Shown: piece by piece, positions 44,791 to 55,424 of the stretch | Layout of the letters: every line of letters starts with the position of its first letter | Position numbering within the stretch: position 1 is the first letter of the stretch | Source of the DNA: Prorocentrum cordatum | Lineage: Eukaryota > Sar > Dinophyceae > Prorocentrales > Prorocentraceae | NCBI GenBank assembly: GCA_963575745.1 | Contig: CAUYUJ010012069.1 | Span: forward strand, 384,468-448,467 | Direction of reading: 5' to 3' | Length of the DNA stretch: 64,000 nucleotides | Made by a program: the position numbers and the translations under genes | Notes under the pieces: generated by a model | What the model saw: only the letters and a program-made list of their open reading frames with translations | Told to the model about the DNA's origin: nothing | Databases searched by the model: none

Positions 44791-44839
44791 TTTTGCATCT
44801 TTTAAAAACAAGAAAAAAAAACTAATCTCTTCTGGCCAC

Positions 44840-44941
44840 GCCCGACCCCCCCCCCCCCCCCCCCCCCCCCCCCGGCACCCGCCCCGCCCCGCCCACGCAC
44901 ACGCACGCGCGCCACGCACGCGCACAACACACACACACACA

Positions 44942-44980
<39 letters not shown>

Positions 44981-44983
44981 ACA

Positions 44984-45026
<43 letters not shown>

Positions 45027-45053
45027 CACACACACGCACACACACACACACAC

Positions 45054-45097
<44 letters not shown>

Positions 45098-45098
45098 C
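44840..45098 (+). repeat. Poly-C then (CA)n microsatellite
   Basis: A C homopolymer run (44848-44873) is followed by CACACA repeats from about 44930 to 45098 with CGCACA interruptions. Minus-strand ORFs encode Cys-Val runs. Confidence 0.98.
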
Positions 45099-45519
45099 AT
45101 CCGTTACCTCCCTCATCCGTTTCCCCCTCCCTCCTCAGCGGGCCAACCGCTTTGCGCTCGCTTCCCTCCTGCCTCCCCATTCTGCTCCTCAGCGGCCCAA
45201 CCACTTTGCATGGGAGGAGGAAGAGGAGGGGGAGGAGGAGGAGGAGGAGGAGGAGGAGGAGCACAGGATAACGATTTCGTCGCAGCCGTTTTTGGCTTCA
45301 AGTTTTCTGAATTCGCCCAGCCGAATTCGAGAATTCGTTCAATGGCTGCCTGGGATGCTCGCTGCGCCACGCGCGGCGCCCTCGGCCCCGCAGCCAACGT
45401 GGACGCGATTGAAAACGAAAGTTCTGAAGCGGCCAAACCGCTGCACTGCGCAACTTGCAATGTAAAAGCGGCCTGCCGCTGCGGAAAATCAACGGAGAAA
45501 GGAGGAGAAGCAAGCTGGT

Positions 45520-45800
45520 TTGTGATTTTTCTTAGAATTGGCTATTTTTTCATTTTCACTATGTGTTTCACGATTGTTCACTATTCCTCACTGTTTTTTA
45601 CTATTATCACTATTTAACACTATTGTTTTCACTATGGTTCAATATTTTTTATCATTTCTCTTATTTTTAATGCATGTTGATAGGATCCTATAGTGCACAA
45701 TAGCTATATATAGTGTATTATAGAATCCGCACCCATCAAAGTAGGCCTATACCCCAATAGCCCTATAGCCCCCTAGCCCTATAGCCCTGATCGGGTTTTT
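45520..45800. repeat. Right AT-rich island and TATAGCCC repeats
   Basis: 45535-45670 is AT-rich with TTTTCACTATG, TTCACTATT and TATCACTATTTAACACTATT, in the same strand sense as the left island at 43745-43905. GATCCTATAGTG and CCCTATAGCCC units follow (45685-45795). The order of the two components is reversed relative to the left side. Confidence 0.8.
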
Positions 45801-45808
45801 CTCCGGTC

Positions 45809-46310
45809 TCATTTAGAAAAAGAGCGCGTCGAAGCTGCTGTGGCCGTCGACGCGGGCGCGCCGATGTTTGCTAAGGCACTTGAGGTTGCCGAACTGCTCG
45901 CTGATTTCCAGGGCGTTGGTGACAAAACCAGTTTTCCTCCAGATGCCGCCATGCTGATTGCGGAGCCCGACCACGCACTGGTCGAAGACGACCCTGTCCA
46001 CACCAGGTGCCACAAGCGAGCGTGGCCACGGCGGCTCGCGGCGCAGCCGCGACGGGTCGGGCTGTTCGCTGACGAATTACATGCTCGAATCCAATTGCAG
46101 TCGTGCCATGCGGCCGAAGAACCGCCCGGGCTGGCGCGCAAGGGCCATGATGGCCATGTGAGGTCGGACTTTTCGCATGCACCTGTGCGCTGCACGATGT
46201 TGGCCCTCGTCGTTGAGGCCATAGCTGGTGACCAAGTCGAAGACATCACCACCTCTGGGGCGGCGTCGGAAATCAAGTTGGCTAGTCCGAGCCTCCCCGC
46301 CACGCAAAAC
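45809..46310 (-). pseudogene. Methyltransferase-like retroelement domain, function unknown
   Basis: Two frames combine to give one domain. CGGEARTSQLDFRRR, FDLVTSYGLNDEGQHRA, RPHMAIMALARQPGRFFG and MARLQLDSS lie in 46077-46307. VDRVVFDQCVVGLRNQ and KTGFVTNALEISEQF lie in 45813-46013, ending at a stop. I recall this block as a recurring domain of dinoflagellate copia-like polyproteins, placed before the integrase. The GGEARTSQ and DLVT..DL pattern resembles the start of a SAM-methyltransferase fold. I see no cytosine methyltransferase catalytic motif, so I do not call it a DNMT. One or two frameshifts are present. Confidence 0.55.
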
Positions 46311-46337
46311 TCTATGATGTCGACGCTGTAGTCGAAT

Positions 46338-46757
46338 TTAATGAAGTAAATTGGGAGGTCGTGAATGGTGTCGGAATCGTTTGTTCACGACGTAGCTCGA
46401 GCCGGGGGCAGGCGACCCTGCGAACCACCACTGCGGCAGACCTGCGGCGAGGTTGCCGTTGGGTTCGCCCTCGTCGCGCGCGTCGGCGTTACCCGGCGCG
46501 CCGGTGGAAGATATGCCAAACAGGTAAGGTGAGAGGCCCGTGAGGTCTGAGCCGCAGTGATCGCAATGGTCCTCTAAAACCTGCCTGCGGGCAACAAGCG
46601 CGTGGCCTTCCTTCGTCTTCTTCTTCTGACGTGCGCGCTCTGCTGCGGGGCCGGCGCTGGCAACGCAGATGCCAGGCGCCTCCTGCGTGCCTCGCGGGTG
46701 AGATTGAACAGAATTATTTTTCAGTGCATGCGTGGCTGCATTCGCCCGTCCGCGCAT
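46338..46757 (-). pseudogene. Worn linker with a CxxC pair, upstream of the methyltransferase-like domain
   Basis: The 139-codon minus frame includes VARRQVLEDHCDHCGSDLTG (a single C-x-x-C preceded by H) and SYVVNKRFRHHSRPPNLLH before a stop. It would join the methyltransferase-like domain in the polyprotein. No known fold is identified. Confidence 0.35.
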
Positions 46758-46802
46758 TTTCCTCTGAATGTGCTGCTTGTTGTCGTGGTTATGAGTGTGC
46801 TG

Positions 46803-47431
46803 CTAGGGGCCCTGATTGTGCTGCTTGGAGTCGCTCTTGCCAGCCCCCATTGGACACGAAGTCGTGTTCGGTGCTGGAGCGGCTGCTGCGCCTCGTCGAA
46901 GGCGCGCTTTCCTCGGCGCGCATCCTCTTGTTGAAGTACAACTGCAGTAGGGTGCAAGACGAAACGCCTCGCGGCGCATCAGGGCTAGGTACAGCCGCTG
47001 GCTCGTGGTGGTCCAATCGTCGACGTGCTTCTTCAGCTGTATGCCGTGCTGGCGCAACTGGTTGGGTGCAGGAGCTCCTGTGAGCATCGTGAAAGAGATT
47101 ATGCTGTGCTCTGCCCCTAGTGCTGGAAGCTTGTAGTATGCCCTATGCTTGCTGGAGGGGGGCACATGCACGTCGGTCATCTGCTTCACGGCGGGGCGAT
47201 GTGGACCCTGAATGCCGAGAATCGCGATCCTGGTGACGGCGTCATTGACGCAGGTACACCAATTGGGCATTGAGTCGAAGATGTGGTGAAACTCGCCCTT
47301 GCTCGTGTCGCACGTGATCCACGACATGCTGTAGTTGGTGGTGGGAAACGTGGGATCCGATGACGACCGAACAGCGCTGCCGAAGTAGGCGTTGCGGATG
47401 ACGTCGTAGCTGATCCTGCAGTGCCTGTCAT
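46803..47431 (-). pseudogene. Unrecognised part of the copia-like element
   Basis: Minus frame 46803-47327 has protein-like wording: GEFHHIFDSMPNWCTCVN, SKHRAYYKLPALGAEHSI and RQHGIQLKKHVDDWTTT. By position (after dUTPase) it could hold the aspartic protease, but I see no clear D-S/T-G motif in frame. I leave it unassigned. Confidence 0.35.
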
Positions 47432-47642
47432 GCGTCCCGACTCCGTTCTAGGGCCCAGGCGGGACGTCCTCTGCCTGCTACCCTCCTCTGCCGTGGCAGG
47501 TCGGTAAGGCCAGCCTTGTGGGCCGGCCCAACGTTTCCCCGGCGGGTCGGCTCCTCAGGCCTATCGGCAACAGAATGGCCCCTCTGACCTTCGGAAGTTG
47601 GGATGGCCGCATCGCGCGGGATGGTGTCGCGACTGGGGCAAG

Positions 47643-48060
47643 TCATGCCAGCGTGTCAGAAACTACCTGATCCACCATAGACGATGTAGGTAGGCTGGGG
47701 AAGACCACGATCTCGGCGTCGTCGTTGTATCGTTCTGGGATAAGCTGGGCGATGCGGTAGCTCTGCTGGACCACGTCGGTCCAAGGGGTGGCGTTGCGCA
47801 CGGTGACCTCGATCCCCCCGCGGCAGTCGGGGCCCGCCGCGACGCCGGCGATGTCGACGCCCATCAACGCGAGACCTGGGCGCGGGGCGGGGCAATGCGT
47901 GCGCGCGTGCCCGGCGGCATCAATGTCGCGATGCCGGCGGGTGCCAATTCCCGGCCACCGGTCGGAATATTGGCGTCGGACCTGGCGTGCAGGTCGTAGC
48001 TGGCGGAGGCGGCGGTGCTTCGCCGAGGGGCTCAAGCATGCGGACGGAGAACTTGGACCT
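47643..48060 (-). pseudogene. dUTPase-like domain in a retroelement, frameshifted
   Basis: The five motifs of trimeric dUTPases appear in order. Motif I is SYDLHARSDANIPTGGREL (about 47995), continuing TLMPPGTRARIAP. Motif II is APRPGLALMGVDIAG. Motif III is GPDCRGGIEVTVRNA. Motif IV is SYRIAQLIPER. Motif V is the Gly-rich YGGSGSF (about 47665). Motif I and motifs II-IV lie in frames separated by one frameshift near 47875, and motif V is in a third frame. In motif III the catalytic Asp of the usual GVIDxDYRG is missing (GVAAGPDCRG). The enzyme would convert dUTP to dUMP and limit uracil in newly made element DNA. This copy is dead. Confidence 0.8.
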
Positions 48061-48069
48061 TTAGCGACT

Positions 48070-50370
48070 GCACCCAACGACGACACCTCGACGCCCCCTA
48101 CGGCGCAAAGCTAGCACTGGTGCCCCATCTCTCTCGAGGCCCTGCAGGAGAGACCGCCGCAGCAGGACGCAGCACCTCCTCTTCGGCCAGCCCCGGCTCG
48201 CTGGACGCCGCGGCGAGGTCTTCTGAGGTCTCCAGGCAGTGCTTCCAATTTCGCGTCCGCGGCATTGATGCGCCAAAGCCCTGCGACGCCCGCCTGGACT
48301 TGCGCGCGCTTCCGCGCAGATCTACATTGCGCTGGCCCGCGCCCCCATGGTCGCCGACTTCGCCGGGAACGGGCTCGAGCTCCCAGGGCGCCTCGCCGCG
48401 CAACCTGGCAGGCGCGTCGCTTTCAGGTGGCTGGCAAGGCGCCATCGTTGACGCCGGCGCCCCGGCCAATTTCTGGGGCGCGCCCGCAACTTGGCCTGGC
48501 GAGCCACGCGGGCGAAGCTTTAGCCCTCGGAGGCGAGGTTGTCCGCTCCACTATATGTGGCAGGAGTGGGCAACGGGTCACAAGCGGCGAGCCAGGGAAT
48601 CCACTGCCCCATCGGGCCACTCAGCATAGCGGGCGCGCTTCGGCCGCGGAGGGCGCAGGCGACGCCCCCCCTGCCCCAGTGGGTCAGCAACCCGCGCGCG
48701 CAGGTCCAACAGCGGGGCGGCGGAGACAGGCGTGGACCACGTGCGCCTTGCCTTCCCCAGACCGAGCGGCTGCAAGATCACTTGTAGCCCGTGCGCGATA
48801 CACCTCGATCTGGAGTCCGCTCCGAGCGGACACCTGTGCATCCCAGTCGACGACTTCGGCGAGTTCCAGTCGCGCTCTGGGGCCTGCGTCCCGGTGCGCG
48901 ACGACAGCCATGATTGCCGCGGCGCTGCCGGACGAGACGTCAGCAAGCTAAAAGGAGAATGGAACGCGCGCTGCGCTCGGGCCGGTTGCCACTGGTCACC
49001 CATGTCTCGCCGCCGGCGAATCACCTGGCCGCTCTCCCCGGTGGTTGGCTCATGTCCCCTGGCCTGTTTGCGTTGAACAGAGCCAATCCAGAGCGAGTGT
49101 CCGTCACTGGCGGCGGCGCGGGCGCCGGTGCCGATGGCGTGCTGATGCCGAGCGAGGCCGCTGACGGTGCGCAGGCCCAGCTCGGCAGCTGCGCATCGGC
49201 AGCTGGCGGCGCGGGAGCTGCGGCCTGTGCGCGGAGGCCGCCCAGCCAGTCGCGCCCCTGGTCCTGCCCCAGAGAAAATGCAACATTAGCTCGTGTCCCT
49301 TGTGGCGGCGCAGGTGGTGCTGCTGGAGACTTTGGTCGCGCGGGCGCGGCTCGCGCTGGCCCCCCCGCCGCTGCCGCGCGGGTCTGCGCTTTAGTATCAG
49401 CTCCCAGTTGCCGAGTAGAGAGACTTGCGCGCGGCCAATGAGATTGCCCATCTCCTGCCGTCGTCGCCGCAGCTCGGCGTCGCGCGGGTTGGGCCATGGC
49501 GACGGGGGCGCCGCGCCCGCCCAACGCGGCCGCTGACTGCGGCCAGCCCGCCGCCGCGAGCCGTCGGGCGGCAAATTGGCGCAGTGGCTGCTGCTGGCGG
49601 CCGCGGCGCTTCTGATGCCGGCGCAGGCCGTCCGCCGTTCCGGGGGCCAGCGCAGACGCAGTCTGCCCGCGGGCGGCGGCGCCCCTGATCGCCCAAACCG
49701 CGCGCGCGTTCGCCAGGGGCCGCCGCTCAGCCAGGCTCGGTGGCCCCTGTTGCCCCGGGGCCGACAGCGGCGCGGGCGCTGGCGGCGAGGGGCGCAAGCG
49801 CAAGGAAAGAGAGCGCGCCCTTGGTTACGGCGCTGGGGGCAGCCGCGCACGAGGTGCTGATCTGACTCGCGTTCGGGGCATTTGAATCGAACCCCGTCGG
49901 GGGCCACTGGGTTGCCTTGGCGGCCAGAGCCATGCCACTGGTCCTCAATTTCCCTCTCCACTTTCCTCTGCCCTGCCCGAAACCCACGAATGTCTCTCGG
50001 AGGTCATTTTCGAGCAAGTCGGCCAGGAAGGCTCGGTGGCCCTTGCCGCGGCCCCTGCCCCCCCTCGCAATGGCCCTCCGGACGCGGCGCGCGAAGGCGG
50101 TCGCTGGACCGTCGCCATCGCGTCTTGTCGCGCTCGTGGGCCCAAGACAGGCGCGCGCTGCGCTGTCCAACGGGAACATCCAGTAGCTCGGAGTCTTCGG
50201 CGGTTATCTCTCCTTCGCCGGATGAGCTGATGGCCTCGGCGTCGGTGCCTGAGTCGATGGCAGCTGCTGGGATTGCCTCCTGCGCGGTCGGTGTTGGCGC
50301 AGGTGGGCTCGGCGCCGCCCCCTGCGCCGACGGGCCCGGGCCGCCTCAGGTTTATCCTGCCGTTGTGTCA
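48070..50370. other. GC-rich sequence with overlapping ORFs, no gene recognised
   Basis: Long overlapping ORFs on both strands reflect high GC content. By position it should hold the gag C-terminus and linker of the copia-like element, but I see no zinc knuckle (CX2CX4HX4C) that I can defend. Confidence 0.4.
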
Positions 50371-50376
50371 TAGACA

Positions 50377-50830
50377 CTATGGGCCTGATCGCGCGCGGGC
50401 GCGCCCGCGGGGAAAGCGCCGTTGGGCCGAGTGAACCGCCGAGGCGAAGTCGCCGAGCGACCCCTCGATCGCGCGCAAAAGGTGTCGCAAATGACGCGTC
50501 ACATGCGCGAGCTGTGCTTCGTTGGTCGGGTAGGCCATGTTGCGGCGCTGCGAGATCATGGCCAGCTGCGCCTTGGGCGCTCCTACCGCGCCCAAGATGA
50601 AGAAGCTGAGCCCGCGTGGCGGATCGTGAGTTGGCCGGCTTGCGGGGCGCGGTTGCGCGGGATATCGAAACGCGCGAGGCGGGCATCTACGCGCTCTCGC
50701 GGTAGCCGGTTGAAGTTCATGCGCGCCGAGACCGCCGAGGCGCGCCCCCCCTCGCCCGGTGGGCCCCGGCGCTCGGCGACGCTGAGCATCGGGGGGGTCG
50801 TCGGCGTTGGGGCGCCGAGGATGGCGCCTC
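50377..50830 (-). pseudogene. Copia-type gag fragment, frameshifted
   Basis: Two minus frames combine. FNRLPRERVDARLARFDIPR and APQAGQLTI come from 50583-50789. LSFFILGAVGAPKAQLAMIS and ERLCHVTR-like LAHVTRHLRHLLRAIEGSLG come from the frame 50377-51117. This matches the gag of large dinoflagellate copia elements as I recall them (a VDxxLARFD block, then SFxLLxAVG). Gag forms the particle in which reverse transcription occurs. The frames change between the two blocks. Upstream sequence to about 51600 may belong to gag but is unreadable. Confidence 0.55.
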
Positions 50831-50899
50831 CCTACGCGAGGAAAGCTGGCGGCCACTCGCCCGCGCATTCTCTGGGCGCGCATTCTCTGGCCATGCTGG

Positions 50900-52150
50900 C
50901 GAAGCGAGACGAGACGTAGGACGCGCGGCGAAACTCGCCGAGGTCCGAGATCGCCACTGACCAAATCATCACCACCCGCGCCATCGCTGGAAAAGAACCC
51001 GAGATTGCTGCTCGGCCCCCCGGGCGCGGAGGCGCCGCGCGCTGCCGCTGCCGCCGCCCGCGCGCGCGGGCGAGGCAGCCGGCCAGGGCGAGCGCGCCCG
51101 CTCCGATGGCCTTCCATTCAGAGCGGGGGTCCCTCCATAAGTCGTGGAGGCGCTGGAGGCCGGGGGCCCGCCGACGGCGTCGCTCTGAGCACGGGCATCG
51201 GAGCCGTCGCGGTTTCCTGCCCCGAGCGCGTTCCTCTTCGTCGCCGAATTTGGCGTTCTCCTCTGTCGCGTCGTTGCGGTTGTCGCCGCGCTCGGGGCAT
51301 CCCGCGACACAGCCCCATCGCGCGTCGCGCTCGTCGCGTTCGCCGCGCTCGGGGCGCCCCACAACGGGATTGCGGGCGCGCTCCGCGCGCGTCGCGTCGT
51401 CGCTGCGCTGGGCGCCGCCAACTGCACGATCGCCCAGGCGCGCGCATCGGGATCTATCTCGCCTTGCCAGTCTGAAGGGAATCAATGGGTGTGGCGATAT
51501 GTCGCATACCAAGAGGGCGAAGGCAGGCCGCCCCACACCTGCTTCACTGTCCCTTGGAGAGACTATCGCGTAGCTGTCCTTCACTCCATTGAATTCCCAC
51601 TCGTATCCGAACTCTTACGCGTCTGCATTTCGCCCGGGTCCCGCAAAATAGTTGGGGGAAGCTCGGGGCCGCTGGCTGAGGCTGCTGATGCGAGCGACGG
51701 CGCGCTCACACTCCCAACCGAAGGCAGGACCTGCGGGTCCGAGAGCGACTCCAACATAGTTGGAACACGCCCCAGGAAAGAAGCAGGCAACGGCGGGGGG
51801 CGCCGCGCCCCTCGAAACTCTCGGCGATGTCCCTGTAATAGTAGGTGTCCTTGCAATCCGGTTTGGCGGGCGCGAGGATCATGAATGCGGAATGCAATAA
51901 CCATCCAAACGCTCTTGCCGAAAGCGATGAGGACGGACGGGGTAGAAGTAGGCGAACACGGTAGAACAAGGCACTGGAAGAGGTGCCGCGCGGGCCACGG
52001 CGGCAAGAGGTCGCGACAGGGAGAAGAGGATCCGCTACCAACTATGAGAAGACTATCAAGCGAACCTGTCCTGCGAGGGCACATATGAACGGGGGGCGCG
52101 TCGAACGCGCGACTGAAACGGGCGCGGCGGGCGGGCGCCCTGTCGCGCCC
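50900..52150. other. GC-rich, no gene recognised; possible gag N-terminus
   Basis: Overlapping ORFs with Arg/Ala/Gly bias occur on both strands. The minus frame near 51800-51900 (KPDCKDTYYYRDIAESFEG) looks protein-like but is unassigned. Confidence 0.35.
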
Positions 52151-52151
52151 C

Positions 52152-52185
<34 letters not shown>

Positions 52186-52470
52186 AAAATAAAACGCCGG
52201 ATAGAGATGCGATTCCGAAGAGGCTCATAAACAACGAGGGTGCGCCGCTGGATCTCCCCAAGGGGGGGGGCAGGGCCCCCCCCCCTCCCCCTTCCCCGAC
52301 CCGTCGTCGGAAATCCCCCCCCCTCCCCCCTTCCCCGATCCGTCGTCGGGGACCCCCCGCCCTTCCCCCCCTTTCCCCGACCCGTCGTCGCCCCCCCCCC
52401 CCCCCCTTCAAAAGAAGGGGGGGGGGGTCCGAACCTCCCCCCCCCTCCCCCCCTTTGGCCACGCCGCCCC
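52152..52470 (+). repeat. (TA)n, C-rich runs and CGACCCGTCGTCGG repeats
   Basis: A 30-bp TA tract (52152-52182) is followed by poly-C/poly-G runs. Three units of CCCCGAYCCGTCGTCGG are spaced about 40 bp apart at about 52295, 52335 and 52375. Confidence 0.9.
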
Positions 52471-52515
52471 CTGACTCTGGAACCCGACCCCCGCCGCCCC
52501 TACCCCCAGTCCTCG

Positions 52516-52560
52516 CCCTAACCCAAAACCCTAATCCTAACCCCAGACACTAACCCCAGC
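52516..52560 (+). repeat. Degenerate telomere-like tract
   Basis: Wording such as CCCTAACCC, AAACCCTAA, TCCTAACCCC and ACTAACCCC resembles worn CCCTAAA/CCCTAACC repeats (plant-type telomere TTTAGGG on the other strand). It is only about 30-45 bp and directly precedes the heptamer array. Confidence 0.5.
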
Positions 52561-52565
52561 CCCAA

Positions 52566-53800
52566 AGAGTACTCACTACTCATTACTCACTACTCACGAC
52601 TGACTACTCGCTATTCGCAACTCACTTTTCACTACCGCCTACTCACTACTCACGACTCACTACTCACTATCCACTACTCACTACCCAACACCCACTACTC
52701 GCTACTCACTACTCCCTGCTCACTACTCCCTCCTCCTTACACTCCTCACTACCCACTACTCAATACTCACTACTCACGAAGAACTACTCACTACTCCCTA
52801 CTCACTACTCACTATTCACTACTCATTACCCACTACCCACTTTCCACTCCTCACTACTCACTACTAACTACTCATTGCCCACAAATCACTACTCACTACC
52901 CACTACTCGCTACTCGCTACTCAGTACTCCCTGCACAATACTGTTTACACAGTACTGAGTACTCACTTCTCGCTACGCCCATACTCTCTATTCAATACTC
53001 ACTACTCACTCCCCGCTACTCACTATTCACTACTCACTACTTACTACTACCTACTCACTAGTCGCTACATAGCCTCTAGTCGCTAGTCACAACTCACTAG
53101 TCACTAGTCACTACCCACTACCCACGACTCACCAATCGCTACTCACTACCCACTTTTCGCTACCCACTTCTTACTACCCACTGCTCACTGCTCCCTACTC
53201 CCTACTCCCTACGCGCTACTCGCTACTCCCTACTCGTTATTCACTAATGACTACCCACTACTCACTATTGACTACTCTCTGCTCACTACTCACTACTCAC
53301 TACGCCCTTCTCGCTCCTCGCTACTCACTACTCGCTACTCCCTACTCGCTACTCACTACTCACTGCCCACTGCCACTACCCACTACTCTCCATTCATCAC
53401 TACTCACTACTCACTGAGCTCTACGTACTACTCAATACTCACTACTCACTACTCACTACTCACTACTCACTACTCGCTACTCACTACTCACTACTCACTA
53501 CTCACTACTCACTACTCACTACTCACTACTCACTACGCACTACGCACTACCCACTACCCACTACTCACTAATCACTACTCGCCACCCACTACTCACTACG
53601 CACTAACGCACTACCCACTACTCATTACTCCCTACTCCCTACTCAGTACTCACTACTCGCTGCTCGCTACTCACTACTCACTTCTCGCCACTCACTACTC
53701 ACTTATCAGTACAAACTAATATTCGCCACTCACTACTCACTACTCCCTACTCGCTCACTACTCACTACGCACTAACTCACTATTCACTACTCACCACCCC
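52566..53800 (+). repeat. Heptanucleotide array (CACTACT)n, about 1.2 kb
   Basis: CACTACT/CTCACTA units repeat with period 7. They are nearly pure at 53440-53540 and interspersed with variants (CACTACC, CGCTACT, CCCTACT, CATTACT) elsewhere. No ORF of note. Confidence 0.95.
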
Positions 53801-53839
53801 CTACTCCCAACTCCGCACTCCCTACACGGGGGAGGAGGT

Positions 53840-54006
53840 CCGACCCCCCCCCCCCCCCCCCCCCCCCCCTTCCTTTCCAACGCCAAGGGGGAAGAGGGGG
53901 GGGAGGGGAGAGGCGGGGGGGGGGGGGGGGGGCGGACCTCCCCTCCCCCCCCCCACACACACACACACAAACGCACACACACACACACCCACCACACACA
54001 CACACA

Positions 54007-54042
<36 letters not shown>

Positions 54043-54180
54043 ACGCACACGCACACCACACGCACACGCACACGCACACGCACACGCACACGCACACGCA
54101 ACACGCACACGCACACGCACACGCACAACGCACACCGCACACGCACACGCACACGCACACCACACACACCACACACACAC

Positions 54181-54250
<70 letters not shown>

Positions 54251-54400
54251 ACACACACACACACACACACTTCAAGGGAGGGAGAGGGGGGGGGGTCGCC
54301 CCCCCCCCCCCCCCCCCCCCCCCTTCAGGAGGAAAGGGGGGGGGGCCGGACTCCCCCCCCCCCCCCCCCCCCTTGAACCCCCACCCCTTGAAGGAGGGGG
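53840..54400 (+). repeat. Poly-C/poly-G runs and (CA)n, (CACG)n tracts
   Basis: C and G homopolymer runs at 53845-53950 and 54285-54410 enclose CACACA and CGCACA repeats (53955-54272). Minus-strand Cys/Val ORFs are artefacts. Confidence 0.97.
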
Positions 54401-54439
54401 GGAGGGGGGGCTCTGGGAAGAAGTGTGTAATCACGAGTT

Positions 54440-55420
54440 TACAAAAGTTTAATCTGGAGTAAACCTTTTGTGAACTTGTACCTGCAGTGCCTCGCCACAG
54501 GAAAGGGTTTACTCCATATTAAACCCCTCTGCATCTGAAGCGCCCCTCTGGCCGCCATTTTGCCTCTTCTCTAATTCCGCGGCGCATGCTCTTTTCACTT
54601 CCTGGGCCCCGTGCTCGAAACATTATCGCCCTGGGGCTGGCCACTACGGCGGCGCAGTCGCTCCTTTCATTTGCTTTTCGGGCTTTCTGTTGCCAGGGGT
54701 TACTTCCTGAAGTCGCGCCGGCTTCTCTGCAATCGACTCGTTTTCCAATCCAGTTCCACAGCCTGTCACGTTGTGGATGACTTTTCGTCATGTTTCTCAG
54801 GGGGGTGATGTTTGGGTCTCGCAGTTTTAGATTTGCCGTTTTCCTCTCGCCCTGCTGTCTGATTATTGAGTCACCAGGTTATTGACCACCTTTCCTCGCT
54901 CTCCAGGTGTTTTGTTTTGCTCCGAAGGTTGTTTTGTTTGGGGCCGTTGGCTATCAGGTTACGTCGGCTTTTTTTCGGACACGAACGCTCTCTTACTATG
55001 AATCCCTTTTGTATTACTTTTGCAATGTTTCTGGCTCTGGAGGCTTGTTTTTCCAGCTCTGCTGGCCTGTCTGGTTTAAGAGGTGTGATCTTTCATTATG
55101 CAGGCTTGCTGGTTCAGGGTGCGTGTTTCTCTTGCCCGGCAGGCTTTCTTGCCCAAGTCTCTCGTCACTCCAGCTCTGATCTAGAGCGATTGCTTCTCAC
55201 ACGTTGCGTTGTTTCTTGTTTCGTCGGCTCTTTCGGTGGGGTCTGCAAGCGCTCTCTTCAATAACATCACAAATGCTGTTTGCGCTCCCCTCCAAGAGGG
55301 GTTACCTCCAGAGTGAACACTTTCCACGGGATCTGTGGTCCGAGGGTTAACTCTGGAGTAAACATTTTTTCAACGGTACTTCCGGTCGGAGGTTTAACCC
55401 TGGAGTAAACACTTTCACGC
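54440..55420. repeat. Module bounded by a repeated palindromic GTTTA...TAAAC motif
   Basis: AGTTTAATCTGGAGTAAACC (54448-54467) and its inverse GGTTTACTCCATATTAAACC (about 54507-54526) lie at the left. GGTTACCTCCAGAGTGAAC (about 55299), GGTTAACTCTGGAGTAAAC (about 55345) and GGTTTAACCCTGGAGTAAAC (about 55390) lie at the right. Each motif is itself an imperfect palindrome. The 0.8 kb between is T-rich on the plus strand, with an ORF at 54866-55264 that I do not recognise. Confidence 0.7.
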
Positions 55421-55424
55421 AGTT

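Larger units (their letters stand above)
40373..50900 (-). mobile_element. Composite decayed copia-like element, interrupted
   Basis: Minus-strand order: gag-like (50.8-50.4 kb), dUTPase (48.06-47.64 kb), unassigned (47.4-46.8 kb), methyltransferase-like (46.31-45.81 kb), block of AT-rich and simple repeats (45.8-43.4 kb), linker (42.85-42.1 kb), RT (42.1-41.36 kb), RNase H (41.3-40.6 kb). This is the order I expect for large dinoflagellate copia elements, which argues for one element. No integrase core is visible; it would fall in the interrupted part. Two neighbouring elements remain possible. Confidence 0.5.

Noticed and set aside
53787-54434. Cys/Val ORFs on the minus strand
   Set aside because: They translate a CA microsatellite.
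54545-54570. GCCGCCATTTTGCCTC as a spliced leader relic
   Set aside because: Only about 13 of 21 positions match and the diagnostic GGCTCAAG end is absent.
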